The notes under the pieces are model-generated. The model was not told the DNA's origin. It ran no database searches and worked only from the letters and a program-made list of their open reading frames with translations. Shown piece by piece: positions 5,688 through 14,517 of a DNA stretch of 64,000 nt. This stretch comes from Victivallales bacterium (GTDB lineage Bacteria > Verrucomicrobiota > Lentisphaeria > Oligosphaerales > Oligosphaeraceae), in NCBI GenBank assembly GCA_017535315.1, contig JAFXUD010000012.1, positions 186,001 to 250,000 of the forward strand, written 5' to 3'. The stretch's first letter is position 1. Every line of letters begins with the position of its first letter. The position numbers and the translations under genes are program-made.

Positions 5688-8624
5688 CTATTGTTTGGGT
5701 TTAAGTGTGAAGGTGGTTTTGTTGGTGAAGTTCCTATAGCGAATGGTGCCGAATGTGGCGTTGGTATCATCCCAATTATAATATACGGCCTGCCAGCGTC
5801 TTTGCGGGAAGTTACCCTGTTTTTTTTCAAGAAGACGGCAGAAATTGGTTTCAAGAGAATAGTTTTTTTGGGCATTCTGCGTTGGAGTGAAGATTCGCGC
5901 CAGGTCCTGTACCAACGTTGAAAATAACTTTTTCTGTGCGATGTCTGGGATGGCGTCGGAGAAGAAGCGTTTGGTCTCACTTTCTGCATTTCCAGCCACG
6001 GAGAAGAGAGTGACGCCGTTTGGTGCAGTGCCAATGGCTTGAATGGAATTGCCGTCAGTTTTAATGGCGACGAGCATCGTGAATTCGTACCAAAGATAGT
6101 TTGTCTTCATCGAGTAGAGTCGTGTTGATGGGGCGTAGAATCTGTCGTTGAATCGACTGATTTCCACTTGTGACGGGCGGGATAACGTTTCCATTGACTG
6201 GGGGGTAAGCGAGCTCATGCAGCCCGTTGTGCAGGTGATGATGAGCAGAGGAAGCAGTCGAAAAAAGCTTTTCCCTGTGCAGCGTAGAAGTGACGGCACG
6301 ATGAACAGCGCCGTCAATGAAGTGAGCAGGATACCGACGGAGAGTACCATCCCCGTATGGAACAGAACGGGGTGTTTGGACGCGAGCAAGGCTCCCGTTG
6401 TCAGGACGGTGGTGGTGGCGGAGAGGACAAGGGAGGCCGTTACGGAGGTGCGCTCTTTTGACTGTGCGATATGCAGGGCGAATATGCCGTAGTCAAGTAC
6501 CAGTCCCGTCAGCATGACAAGGCTGAAGAGCGAAACCAATGTGAGTTTATAGCCAAAGGCGGCTGCCAGACCACCGCCAATCAGCAGGGCTGTCGCGCCT
6601 GGCATGGCGATGATGAAAAGCTGCTTCGGATGCCGCAGGAGAGGGAACAGGGCCAACAGCAGGACGGGTACCAGCAGCAGGAGCAACCGCTTCAGGCGTG
6701 GGCGGATGTCGGCGGAGGCGGCCTGTTGGAAGGCGTCGGCGGTGACAAGTGCGATGTTGGGTGTTTCTTTCAGGCTTTGCAGGATGTCTGCGGTGGGAAC
6801 AGTACGTGGCGCATCCGAGAGGATGATAGCGGTTGTGGAGGTTTCATAGTTGCGGAGGAGATGGCGTAAGATGGCCTGGTAGGTAGGTGGTTGCGACAAC
6901 TCATTTGTGCTGTCCAGTGTTGCATTGAGCTGTTCAAAGGCCTTGTCGAATATGTGTGGCGGGAGATGCCTGGCGGCGCATTCTTTCTGAAGTTGCTGCT
7001 GGAGCTGTTGAAGCTTCTGCCTGGTTTCAGGGGAACGCCATGCGTGAATGTGGCGCTGGCGGATTGAGGCGGATGGCCAGAGGGAGGCAGGGTGAAAGAG
7101 GTGCGTCTGGCGCAGTGTCGGGTTCTCTGCCAGTTTTTCACAGGCCTGAAGGGCCCCTTCAGGGGAATCAGCCGTCAGTACCAGCATTGCGCCTGCCTCG
7201 GGGTTGAGCCAACGCTCTTGGAACTGGTTTTCGACAGCGATGGTTTCAGCGGATGTGCCGTCCATGGCACGGATGGAGAAATCTGTTTTGAGCCTCGGCA
7301 GAAGGCAGCATGCGCCGATGACAAGGAACAGCCAGATGAAGCAGAAGAGAATGCCCAGGCGTGAGGTGGGATGGAAGGTGGCCATATTCCACAAGGGTTG
7401 AGGATGGTTTTTCAGCAGGGTTGGCAGCAGCGTGACGGAGAGGAAAAGGTTGAGGAGCAGGGTGGCGGCGGCAAAGAGTCCCAGTTGGACGTAGGCGCTG
7501 ATGCCTGTCAGGGAAATGAGCAGGAAAACGGCTGCGGAGGTGGTTGCGCTCAAGATTAGCGGAGGCAGAAGCCGCAGGAGGCTACGTGGGGCGGTGGTTT
7601 CGGTTGGCGACTCCTCCGCGCACGCTGCATAGACATGGATGCCTTGGTCAACGGCGAGTCCTGCGATGCCCCCGCCAATGCCGATGATAAACAGGCAGAG
7701 GTTCTGGAAGAAGAGTGCCATGATACCTGTGACGATGATGGTGGCGAGCAACGGCATGAGCGGAATCAGTACGGCGTTCCATGCGCCTCTGTAGAGTAGG
7801 AAGAAGAGCAGTAGAAGCGCGACAAAAGAGGTGAGGGAGACCGCCATGATGTCGCGTCGAGCAATTTTCTCGTTCTCAAGGTTATGTTGAAGGGGCGAGA
7901 CGATGGTGATTTTTGCCTCGGGCAGGATTTCGGCGACGGTTTTTTCAATGGACAGAAAGAGCGTTTGTATGTCACCTCCGTTTGGTGGGCGCACAAAGTC
8001 CGTGTTGAGCAGGATGAGGGCGCGGGAACCGTCTGGCGAGATGAGGTAGCCGTCTGTTGCATCGGTGGTAAGGCCAGAGAGCGACTGAAATTGTTGAAGG
8101 AGTTCAAGGCTTTGCAGGCGCAGGCCGAATGGGTCTCTGCGGAACATATCGATGGGCGTGCCTGGCAGTGCCATGGCCTTTTGCAGGTTTGCGACAGCAG
8201 TGGCGGGGGATGCACTGTCAAGGAGATTGGGCGAAGTGGTATAAGGGATGGCGGCGAGTATGTCGTCCATCGGGGCAGTGATGCCCTGACTGAAGCAGGC
8301 GGTTGCACTGGCGATGTTTTGTAGGGAGGACAATTTTAGCGCGATGTCATCCAAGGTTTCCAGTTTTGTGCCCAGTGCCTCCGTGCCGCAGTTTTTTGCT
8401 GCTTGCGGGAACTGTATTTCCAGCTGGATGGTTTGTGTGAGACGGCTCTCCTGGAGGGTGCGGTACATGTTTCCAGAGAGGGAGTCTTGCGGGAAAAAGA
8501 GGGCGAGGTCATTGGTGAAGTGATCTCGGCAGAGAAGTGTTGCCAGAAACATTGCAATTACGGCAAAGGCGGTGGTCAGCCAGAGGAGGCGACGGCGTTT
8601 GAGTATTGCAGTGAGCAGTTGCAT
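5688..8624 (-). CDS. MMPL/RND-type lipid exporter fused to a DUF3261-like lipoprotein domain
   Basis: A 978-aa protein. Residues ~1-790 form an MMPL-type RND transporter with two halves, each with one helix, a large periplasmic domain and a helical bundle; it should move the polyene lipid out of the inner membrane. The C-terminal ~180 residues begin with a lipoprotein-like signal: Arg/Lys, the hydrophobic LLPLLIITC, then TTGC with the Cys at residue 802. A soluble domain like the DUF3261 lipoproteins of aryl polyene clusters follows. In most clusters these are separate genes. A GTG at the valine of VPSLLRC could start a separate lipoprotein in the same frame. Confidence 0.87.
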   Translation of the reverse strand: MQLLTAILKRRRLLWLTTAFAVIAMFLATLLCRDHFTNDLALFFPQDSLSGNMYRTLQESRLTQTIQLEIQFPQAAKNCGTEALGTKLETLDDIALKLSSLQNIASATACFSQGITAPMDDILAAIPYTTSPNLLDSASPATAVANLQKAMALPGTPIDMFRRDPFGLRLQSLELLQQFQSLSGLTTDATDGYLISPDGSRALILLNTDFVRPPNGGDIQTLFLSIEKTVAEILPEAKITIVSPLQHNLENEKIARRDIMAVSLTSFVALLLLFFLLYRGAWNAVLIPLMPLLATIIVTGIMALFFQNLCLFIIGIGGGIAGLAVDQGIHVYAACAEESPTETTAPRSLLRLLPPLILSATTSAAVFLLISLTGISAYVQLGLFAAATLLLNLFLSVTLLPTLLKNHPQPLWNMATFHPTSRLGILFCFIWLFLVIGACCLLPRLKTDFSIRAMDGTSAETIAVENQFQERWLNPEAGAMLVLTADSPEGALQACEKLAENPTLRQTHLFHPASLWPSASIRQRHIHAWRSPETRQKLQQLQQQLQKECAARHLPPHIFDKAFEQLNATLDSTNELSQPPTYQAILRHLLRNYETSTTAIILSDAPRTVPTADILQSLKETPNIALVTADAFQQAASADIRPRLKRLLLLLVPVLLLALFPLLRHPKQLFIIAMPGATALLIGGGLAAAFGYKLTLVSLFSLVMLTGLVLDYGIFALHIAQSKERTSVTASLVLSATTTVLTTGALLASKHPVLFHTGMVLSVGILLTSLTALFIVPSLLRCTGKSFFRLLPLLIITCTTGCMSSLTPQSMETLSRPSQVEISRFNDRFYAPSTRLYSMKTNYLWYEFTMLVAIKTDGNSIQAIGTAPNGVTLFSVAGNAESETKRFFSDAIPDIAQKKLFSTLVQDLARIFTPTQNAQKNYSLETNFCRLLEKKQGNFPQRRWQAVYYNWDDTNATFGTIRYRNFTNKTTFTLKPKQ

Positions 8625-8627
8625 TGG

Positions 8628-9236
8628 CTAAGGAAGTCGCCAGGTCTCTGGCGGAATGGGGGCGTTGAAGCGGACGTTTTGGAACGTGATGGCGATGGTG
8701 TCCCCCGATTTTTCCGTGAAAAGGACCTTCTCCACGGCGGAATAGTCCTTGCTGAATGTGATGGTGATGTCGCTGAAGAACATCTTTGCTGCCTGGTCAA
8801 GTGGGGTGAGGCGGAGGCTGGTTTCTTCAACGATATCGAGTTGACAGAGCTTTTGAAGGGAGGCCAGCTCGCCGTTCATCCAGTTGGTCTGGAGCTGGAA
8901 AATCATCTTGATCCAAGGGAATCGGGATGCGTTGAGGGATGTGGTGTGCTTTGTCTCCTCCTCCCAGAACTTGAAGGAATCCTGGGTGAAGATGCAGGCA
9001 GATTTCAGGGGTGTGACTGTTTTCCAGGCAAGGCGTTTCCCTTGTTCCTGCACCATGGTGCCTTTTGTAACAACGTCGAACTCGAGATCCTTGAAGTGGC
9101 GCGTCTGGGTGTAGTCCGCCTGGACGGTGGTGTTTTGGGCCAAGGGCTTGAGCCGTGCGGCAAATTCATCCACTGTGGGAAAGGCGGCAGCGTGAAGAGT
9201 TAGGAGCGTAAGGAGGAGAATGACTACAGATGGCAT
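8628..9236 (-). CDS. LolA-like periplasmic lipoprotein carrier family protein
   Basis: A 202-aa exported protein. The start at ATG 9236 gives a clean signal peptide (MPSVVILLLTLLTLHAAA), preferred over the longer frame from 9260. The mature part has the LolA-like strand pattern, with QADYTQTRHFKDLEF near its start and a late TPLDQAAKMFFSDITITF. LolA-like proteins in aryl polyene clusters probably carry the lipid-linked product across the periplasm. It overlaps the upstream dehydratase-like gene by 13 bp and ends 3 bp before the exporter gene, so exporter and carrier are translated together. Confidence 0.85.
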   Translation of the reverse strand: MPSVVILLLTLLTLHAAAFPTVDEFAARLKPLAQNTTVQADYTQTRHFKDLEFDVVTKGTMVQEQGKRLAWKTVTPLKSACIFTQDSFKFWEEETKHTTSLNASRFPWIKMIFQLQTNWMNGELASLQKLCQLDIVEETSLRLTPLDQAAKMFFSDITITFSKDYSAVEKVLFTEKSGDTIAITFQNVRFNAPIPPETWRLP

Positions 9237-9640
9237 ACGCTGATTTCTCCATGTGCACATCGAGTGCCGTCCTTGAATCGGATATCGAAGTTGATGACAA
9301 ACCAGTCATCGAGGGGGGATTCATCGGTGGCGGTGATGATTATTTCATCATTGACATGGATATCGCGATGGATGTGAATGTCCCTTGCAAGGGCTAGAAA
9401 GCCTGGGCGGAAGGCCCCTTCGTGGGAATGGGAGTAGGAGGCGGCAGCCGCCTGGGCGACGATTTCGGGGATGACGGTTGCATTCAGGATGCCGTCGCTG
9501 TTCAGGAACTGGTTGTCTGGGTGGATGGCGCAGAGGGCGCATTTGTGGTGGGGCGAGTTTTCAAGCAGGGTGTCCACCATCACGATTGGGGGGCGGTGGG
9601 GGAGGAAAGGAGCAGCGGAGGTTGGTAGAGGTGTTGTCAT
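9224..9640 (-). CDS. ApeP-like hotdog dehydratase
   Basis: A 138-aa hotdog-fold protein. Its start, with LPHRPPIVMVDTLLE, matches the ApeP family of aryl polyene dehydratases (PHRPPM-V-D signature), followed by VIPEIVAQAAAA on the central helix. It likely acts with the FabZ-like enzyme at 5303-5683 in forming alternating double bonds; ApeP-type partners may lack one catalytic residue. The ATG at 9640 lies two bases from the stop of the ligase gene. Confidence 0.85.
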   Translation of the reverse strand: MTTPLPTSAAPFLPHRPPIVMVDTLLENSPHHKCALCAIHPDNQFLNSDGILNATVIPEIVAQAAAASYSHSHEGAFRPGFLALARDIHIHRDIHVNDEIIITATDESPLDDWFVINFDIRFKDGTRCAHGEISVCHL

Positions 9641-9642
9641 AA

Positions 9643-10926
9643 TCAGATGTTTCTCAGGTCAAAGAATCGAAGGGGTTTGCGTGTGGAGCCGAACACCTTG
9701 CGGTGGGCGGCTTCGCAGGAGACGGTATGGAGATTGACGTTGACGCGCGTGTTGGTTAGCAGTTTTTGCTTGACCTCCAGGGATTCCATGTCACCATAGT
9801 TGAAGGATATGTAGAGGTCAATGACATCGGAGAGGCTGTCCCCCGAGACTTCCATGTAGTAGTTGTCGATGCCGTCGATTTGGTCGAGGACATTGAAGAA
9901 GTTGGCGGGGTAGAGGGTCGTCCCCTTGACTTTGAGCATCTGTGCCTTGCGTGTCAGGATTGGACCCAGGCGGACGGTGTTGCGTCCACAGGAGCATGGT
10001 TCGTCAATCATGAAAGAGATGTCGCCTGTTCTAAAGCGCAGGAGCGGCATACCCTCCAGTTTCAGGGGGGTAATGACGACTTCGCCGACCTCGCCAGGAG
10101 GCAGGGGGTTGCCGTGGTCGTCGATGATTTCAAGGATGCCCAGGTCGGGGGCGGGATGTCCGCCGAAGCGCTGTTCACATTCCGTGTAGGAGGTTGTCAC
10201 CTCCGAGGAGGCATATGTGGAATAGATGCAGCCCGGCCAGTAGTTTTCAAGTTTCTGCGCGAGCGGCGTGCGGGACATATCCCTGTTGTGAAGGGATTCG
10301 CCGATGCAGAGGATATGCTTGATTCGCGTGATATCGATGTGCTTCGCCGTCAGGAAATCGGCGAGCTTTGCGACGAATGAGGGGACTCCCACGATGGCGG
10401 TGACATTGTTGTTCTTGATGATGTCTGCGTGGCTGTCTAGCGTGTTCAAGCCGTTTCGGATGATGGCACCTCCTAACTTGACGGTGCCCATGGAATAGGC
10501 GAGGCCTGCGATGAAACAGCGGTCCAGGGTGCAGGTGATGAGCGCGGTGTCCTCTGACGTCATGCCTGTCGAGCGGAAACCTGTGGCGTCGCTGTAGGCG
10601 ATGCGCTGTAGGTCGCTTAGTGTGTAGATGATTTTGCAGGGGCGTCCTGTTGTTCCAGAGGTAAAGACAATGTCCGCAATCTCCTTTTGTTCCACGGCGA
10701 TGAAGTGTTCATTGTGCTCATGGACATCGTGCTTGGTGGTCAGCGGAAGGGTGGGCAATTCCTCAATTCGTATCTCTTTTTCTGGCAGATGCGCGAGGGC
10801 CTCGCGATAGAAGGGCGAGTGTTTCCTGCAATAGCGAATTTGCTCGTTGAGCAGCCTCTCCTGCTCCTTTCGAATAGTCTCGGCAGGCTGGAAGGCAAGA
10901 GTCGTATTGAGGTCAAAGCTATGCAT
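9643..10926 (-). CDS. AMP-dependent acyl/aryl ligase, phenylacetate-CoA ligase (PaaK) type
   Basis: A 427-aa adenylating enzyme. The P-loop-like VFTSGTTGRPCK is near residues 85-100, YASSEVT near the middle is the aromatic/E motif, and RFRTGD is the hinge-region motif. CSCGR gives a possible metal or structural Cys pair. It would activate an aryl or fatty acid starter to an AMP ester for loading on CoA or ACP. ATG 10926 (MHSFD) is chosen; it overlaps the end of the upstream PlsC-like gene by 8 bp. Confidence 0.87.
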   Translation of the reverse strand: MHSFDLNTTLAFQPAETIRKEQERLLNEQIRYCRKHSPFYREALAHLPEKEIRIEELPTLPLTTKHDVHEHNEHFIAVEQKEIADIVFTSGTTGRPCKIIYTLSDLQRIAYSDATGFRSTGMTSEDTALITCTLDRCFIAGLAYSMGTVKLGGAIIRNGLNTLDSHADIIKNNNVTAIVGVPSFVAKLADFLTAKHIDITRIKHILCIGESLHNRDMSRTPLAQKLENYWPGCIYSTYASSEVTTSYTECEQRFGGHPAPDLGILEIIDDHGNPLPPGEVGEVVITPLKLEGMPLLRFRTGDISFMIDEPCSCGRNTVRLGPILTRKAQMLKVKGTTLYPANFFNVLDQIDGIDNYYMEVSGDSLSDVIDLYISFNYGDMESLEVKQKLLTNTRVNVNLHTVSCEAAHRKVFGSTRKPLRFFDLRNI

Positions 10927-11665
10927 GGCATGAAGGATTGAGCTCACAGTCCATTTTCTCTGTTTCCTGGGCGATGAGCGAGTGGATATGTTTTTTGAGG
11001 ACGTATGCTGAGGGCATTTTTTCGTAGGTTTCGGGCAGGACTGGAGGCAGCCTGTGTACGAGGATGCGCCTGGTCTTATGAAATTTGAAGGCCCTGTCAG
11101 GAAATGCCTCGTTGCCTGCGATGCAGCATGGATAGACAGGCAGCTTCAACTCCATGGCAAGTTTGAATATGCCGCTGTGGAATGGATTCATCTTTCTGGA
11201 GCCAGAGCGTGTCCCTTCGGGGAAGGCGATGACGGAAACGCCTTGCGAAATGAGGTCGCGAACAATGGAAGGGTAGGCTTCCAGTGGGGTCTGCGTGGCA
11301 TCCAGGTAACCGCATTTACGGGCGTTGAACCCAAAGAAGGGGAGCTTCATCGGCCAGCCATTGACTATCTGGATGGCCTCAATGCCAAATGCGGCCATCA
11401 GGAAGGCGTCTGTCGCCGCTCGATGGTTACAGACGTAGATGCCCGACTGGACAGCTCCATTGGCAAGGTCTGAATAGTGCACGCGTGCAAAGGGACGCAG
11501 GGCGATGTAGATGACAGCCTTCCCCATGTAGAGCGTCAGAAGGCGCATGTAGTGGGCGCATCGTCTGTCTGGGAGCAGGAGCGTGATGCAGTATGGCACG
11601 CTGATGACCAAAAGGTAGATCAGAATGCAAATGCTCACTGAGATATAGACGAGAAACGTGCGCAC
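10919..11665 (-). CDS. 1-acyl-glycerol-3-phosphate acyltransferase-like protein (PlsC family)
   Basis: A 248-aa membrane acyltransferase. An N-terminal hydrophobic stretch (YISVSICILIYLLVI) anchors it. The catalytic HxxxxD is in NHRAATDAF near residue 79, and the substrate-binding FPEGTRSGS is near residue 151, both standard for the PlsC family. The start codon is GTG at 11665, with no clear ribosome site. It is the second acyltransferase type in this cluster (compare 945-1838) and could place the polyene or a fatty chain on a glycerol-type lipid; the acceptor cannot be read from sequence. Confidence 0.9.
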   Translation of the reverse strand: MRTFLVYISVSICILIYLLVISVPYCITLLLPDRRCAHYMRLLTLYMGKAVIYIALRPFARVHYSDLANGAVQSGIYVCNHRAATDAFLMAAFGIEAIQIVNGWPMKLPFFGFNARKCGYLDATQTPLEAYPSIVRDLISQGVSVIAFPEGTRSGSRKMNPFHSGIFKLAMELKLPVYPCCIAGNEAFPDRAFKFHKTRRILVHRLPPVLPETYEKMPSAYVLKKHIHSLIAQETEKMDCELNPSCHA

Positions 11666-11752
11666 AGGGATTTGGAAGTTTTATGGGGTGGACGCGTGGT
11701 TGATGTTGCCTTACAGAGATAATGCAGCAGAATACATTGGAGATTATTCCGA

Positions 11753-12037
11753 CTATTGCTCCTTTGTTAGTTTTTTCTCCAGTTCAGGGTATTCCTGGAC
11801 GAGTTTTTCGAAAAGGTTGTAGATGTCATTGAGAGTTCGTATCTGGAGAAGCTCCTTGTTGTCGCGCAGGGGGATGCCAAAGGCGTGTTGCAGACCTGTG
11901 ACGAGATCGACGATGTCAAGGCTGTCCAGCTCCAGGTCCTCGAAAACGCGTTTTTCGGGTGTAAGGACGGCTGGTTCCAGCTCGAATTTGTCAACAAAGA
12001 CCTTATTGATGAGTTCAATGAGTTTTTCGCGTGTCAT
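11753..12037 (-). CDS. acyl carrier protein
   Basis: A 94-aa acyl carrier protein with the phosphopantetheine Ser in ELDSLDIVDLV. It is strongly acidic and helical, with a Lys/Glu-rich tail ending in KLTKEQ. It follows the FabF-like ketosynthase by 54 bp, and the PlsC-like gene follows it after an 87-bp gap. It is clearly different in sequence from the ACP at 657-938, so the two may serve initiation and elongation or different acyltransferases. Confidence 0.93.
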   Translation of the reverse strand: MTREKLIELINKVFVDKFELEPAVLTPEKRVFEDLELDSLDIVDLVTGLQHAFGIPLRDNKELLQIRTLNDIYNLFEKLVQEYPELEKKLTKEQ

Positions 12038-12072
12038 ACTTGTGAGATCATGAAGTGGGCAGGCTGTTTAGC

Positions 12073-12086
12073 GTTGAAATTACCTC
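12073..12086. repeat. solo inverted-repeat end of the MITE-like family
   Basis: GTTGAAATTACCTC between the ketosynthase and ACP genes matches 13 of the 16 bases of the terminal repeat of the elements at 4655-4764 and 13364-13475 (one T and two flanking bases differ or are missing). No second end is near. It may be a decayed remnant or a chance match. Confidence 0.35.
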
Positions 12087-12091
12087 TGCAG

Positions 12092-13321
12092 CTAGTATCT
12101 TTTGAGAACAAGGGTTGCGTTTACACCGCCGAAGGCGATGCAGTTCTTGAGAATGATGTGCGATGTACGCTTCAAAGGTTCACGGATGAGGTTGAGCCCC
12201 TTGCACTCTTCAGATGGTGTCGTCAGATTTGTGTTAGGGAGGAGGATGCCTTGCGAGAACATTTCCAGTAGGACTGCTGTTTCAAGGGCACCAGAGGCTC
12301 CAAGTGTATGCCCCAGCTGTCCTTTGAGACTGGAGACGGGTACAGCGTCGCCAAAGAGCTCGCGAATGGCCATTGCCTCTTCACGGTCGCCTGCAATGGT
12401 GCTGGTGGCGTGCGCGGAGATGTAATCAACATCCTGCGGGGCGAGTCCTGCATCATCCAATGCGAGCTTCATACAGCGGACGATGGAGGCTTTGTCCGAC
12501 TGGCTGATCTGCGCTCCTGTGCAGCTCGTGGCATAGCCGATAATTTCCGCCAATGGGGAGACTCCGCGTGCAAGGGCATGGTCGAGGGTTTCCACCGCCA
12601 GCAGGGCTGCTCCTTCACCGCAGACAAGCCCGCAACGCTGCGCATCAAATGGTCGGGACATCTCCTCTGGCCCGAAGTCTGGCTCTTCGCCAAGGGCATG
12701 GAGGAGGCGGAAGGATTCCAGCACAATGGGAGTCACCTCATCGCTGCCGCCTGCGAGTATCAGCTCTTGGCGGCCTAGCAGCAATTGTTCGTAGGCAAGG
12801 CCGATGGACTGGAGCGACGAGGCGCACGCGGAGCATGGCGATAGTTGCACTCCATTGATGCCCAGCATATTGGCGACGTTGAACGCGGAGGAGTGGGAGA
12901 CTATCTTGAAGAACTGGCAGGCAGACTGGTCGTAGAAGGTGTTATTGACGATGGCCATGGCCGCCGCATAGGTTTCCGTGGGGGAACCTAGGGTGGAACT
13001 GGCGATGCAGCCGATGCGCCCGCTGGAGAGTTCTTCTTGAGTGAGGCCCGTCTCTGCAACCAACTGCCTGGCTGCCAATGCGGCAAAGAGGGCGGACGGT
13101 CCCATGGAGCGGCGGTAGTGCCGCTTGATAGACTTGATTTGCTCGTCGGGCAGCTCGACGGAGGCAGCCATCACGCGTGGATCTCCTTGCATCAGCGCCG
13201 ACCAGTCAGGGTGGAGCTTGACGGCACTTCGTCCTTCCAGTAGAGCCTGGAAAAGCTCCTGGCGGCTGAAGCCCAAGGCACTTGTGACGCCAGCTCCTGT
13301 GATGACTACCCTTTGTTTCAT
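12092..13321 (-). CDS. 3-oxoacyl-ACP synthase, FabF type
   Basis: A 409-aa full-length ketosynthase. It opens with RVVITGAGVTSALG as FabF does, has the nucleophile in SPCSACASSLQS (Cys near residue 165), His in SAHATSTIAGD and His in GQLGHTLGASG, and ends in AFGGVNATLVLKRY. It is the first gene of the minus-strand cluster, starting at ATG 13321. A palindromic element lies 42 bp upstream in the same orientation as the copy before the ketosynthase at 3558-4652. It is likely the main chain-elongation enzyme. Confidence 0.95.
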   Translation of the reverse strand: MKQRVVITGAGVTSALGFSRQELFQALLEGRSAVKLHPDWSALMQGDPRVMAASVELPDEQIKSIKRHYRRSMGPSALFAALAARQLVAETGLTQEELSSGRIGCIASSTLGSPTETYAAAMAIVNNTFYDQSACQFFKIVSHSSAFNVANMLGINGVQLSPCSACASSLQSIGLAYEQLLLGRQELILAGGSDEVTPIVLESFRLLHALGEEPDFGPEEMSRPFDAQRCGLVCGEGAALLAVETLDHALARGVSPLAEIIGYATSCTGAQISQSDKASIVRCMKLALDDAGLAPQDVDYISAHATSTIAGDREEAMAIRELFGDAVPVSSLKGQLGHTLGASGALETAVLLEMFSQGILLPNTNLTTPSEECKGLNLIREPLKRTSHIILKNCIAFGGVNATLVLKRY

Positions 13322-13363
13322 GTTTATATTCTATGTCAATTGTTCAGAATAATCTAACTATAA

Positions 13364-13475
13364 GAGGTAATTTCAAAACTATCATCAAAATGCGCGTTGA
13401 CATGAACACATTGTCGTTGCCTTAGCCACTGCGCCCATCTCTTAGCGCATTTTGCACTAGTTTTGAAATTGCCTC
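13364..13475. mobile_element. MITE-like palindromic element, copy 2
   Basis: A 112-bp element with ends GAGGTAATTTCAAAAC and GTTTTGAAATTGCCTC, flanked on both sides by TATAA, a likely 5-bp target-site duplication. The interior is close to the copy at 4655-4764. It lies directly upstream of the first gene of the aryl-polyene-type cluster and could carry an outward promoter; no experiment is implied by the sequence. Confidence 0.88.
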
Positions 13476-13493
13476 TATAAATCAACAAAATAT

Positions 13494-13691
13494 GTAACTA
13501 TTCAGAAGGGTTAGCCGCGTAGCGGCGAAAGAGCATAGCCGTGGGTGAAGCGAAGCCGCGTAGCGGCAAGCGTAACCCACGGGCAGACGATTCCCCCAGT
13601 TCCTTTGCGCCGTGCCGCATAGCGAAGCGGAGCGGCACGGCGCAGAAAAGCTAGTGACCAGTGCCAATTTTATACCCCTCTGAATAGTTAC
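13494..13691. repeat. modular intergenic repeat, copy a (AACTATTCAGA ends)
   Basis: A 198-bp element whose ends are inverted repeats, GTAACTATTCAGA and TCTGAATAGTTAC. Inside are several nested hairpins: GCCGCGTAGCGGC, the pair GCCGTGGGT/ACCCACGGG, and a GCGCCGTGCCGC...GCGGCACGGCGC stem. The same interior modules recur at about 13882-14090, 37752-37950, 44334-44531 and 56538-56727. It codes for no recognisable protein. Confidence 0.85.
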
Positions 13692-13864
13692 CAAAATATT
13701 AACATAACCCCTCTATGTAGATTTTCCATACATAGAAGATGTTTTAAGTAAAAAAACAAAGAAAAAGGAAGCGGAAAAGAAACTGCGAGAGCGTCGTTTA
13801 CGCTTCGACGAATCTGGTTAGCTCTTTTATTTGGGGATTATATACTTTAGTTACCGATTGGACT
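13692..13864 (+). pseudogene. possible short gene relic
   Basis: A start-less open frame ends at about 13822 with charged residues KKEAEKKLRERRLRFDESG before the TAG. Composition and the clear end look protein-like, but there is no start codon or ribosome site. I do not recognise the family. The rest of this gap is AT-rich with nothing else supportable. Confidence 0.25.
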
Positions 13865-13881
13865 TTGCCAACAGAGAAGAG

Positions 13882-14090
13882 TCGCGTAAGCGGCGGCGAG
13901 AGGATAGCCGTGGGTGGAGCGAAGCCGCGTAAGCGGCGGCGAGAGGATAGCCGTGGGTGGAGCGAAGCCGCGATAGCGGCGAAGCGAAACCCACGGTCAG
14001 GTGCCCCACAGTCCCCATGCGCCTTGCCGCGTAGCGCAGCGAAGCGGCAAGGCGCATTCTGTTTATCGACCAGTGAGGGATAATTTCATC
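13882..14090. repeat. modular intergenic repeat, copy b, with internal duplication
   Basis: This copy shares the GCCGTGGGTGGAGCGAAGCCG and AACCCACGG modules and the CGCCTTGCCGCG...CGGCAAGGCGC stem, but lacks the AACTATTCAGA ends. A ~45-bp block (GCGTAAGCGGCGGCGAGAGG onward) is tandemly duplicated at about 13882-13926 and 13927-13970, so this copy has grown by internal duplication. Confidence 0.75.
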
Positions 14091-14199
14091 AGGCAACTCA
14101 AGTATATGATACCCAAATAAAAAAGCTTAACTTGTTTTTCCCCAATATATTGATTATATTATTTTTATAAATGCATGAATTCAGAAAACAACAACTACT

Positions 14200-14445
14200 A
14201 ACACGACAATGACAAAAAGCATCAATTCAGGCGTTATTGGGCGCATGGTCTCAACAAGTTGTACTACCAAGTACTTAACCACCAGTTGAAGGGATGGAAG
14301 CTCGGCAAGGCTCCAGTGAACGAACAGTTCGACGCCAAGGTTCGGGATGCCTTCACGAAGGCGGCGACCGCTTTCGTGGCAAAGGTGGGAAAGTACTGTT
14401 GCACAACTGGAGAAAACGCTTCACAAGACTATTGCTGACAACACT
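14200..14445 (+). pseudogene. start-less protein-like remnant upstream of the effector-like gene
   Basis: One plus-strand frame from about 14200 reads protein-like text without a start codon, including YWAHGLNKLYYQVLNHQLKG and KAPVNEQFDAKVRDAFTKAA, then stops at about 14435. An overlapping 65-aa frame from ATG 14294 reads basic, low-complexity sequence and is judged a shadow. The remnant may be the 5' part of a decayed gene like its downstream neighbour. I do not recognise it. Confidence 0.3.
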
Positions 14446-14517
14446 TAAGAGTTGTGTGACTGCGGCAACGCGCTGGAACACTAAGATGTAACCTTTCGCC
14501 GCGTGACGTGTAAACAA

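Noticed and set aside
13494-14090. Considered a CRISPR array because of repeated GC-rich units
   Set aside because: Units are palindromic modules without uniform spacers, and no cas gene is near.
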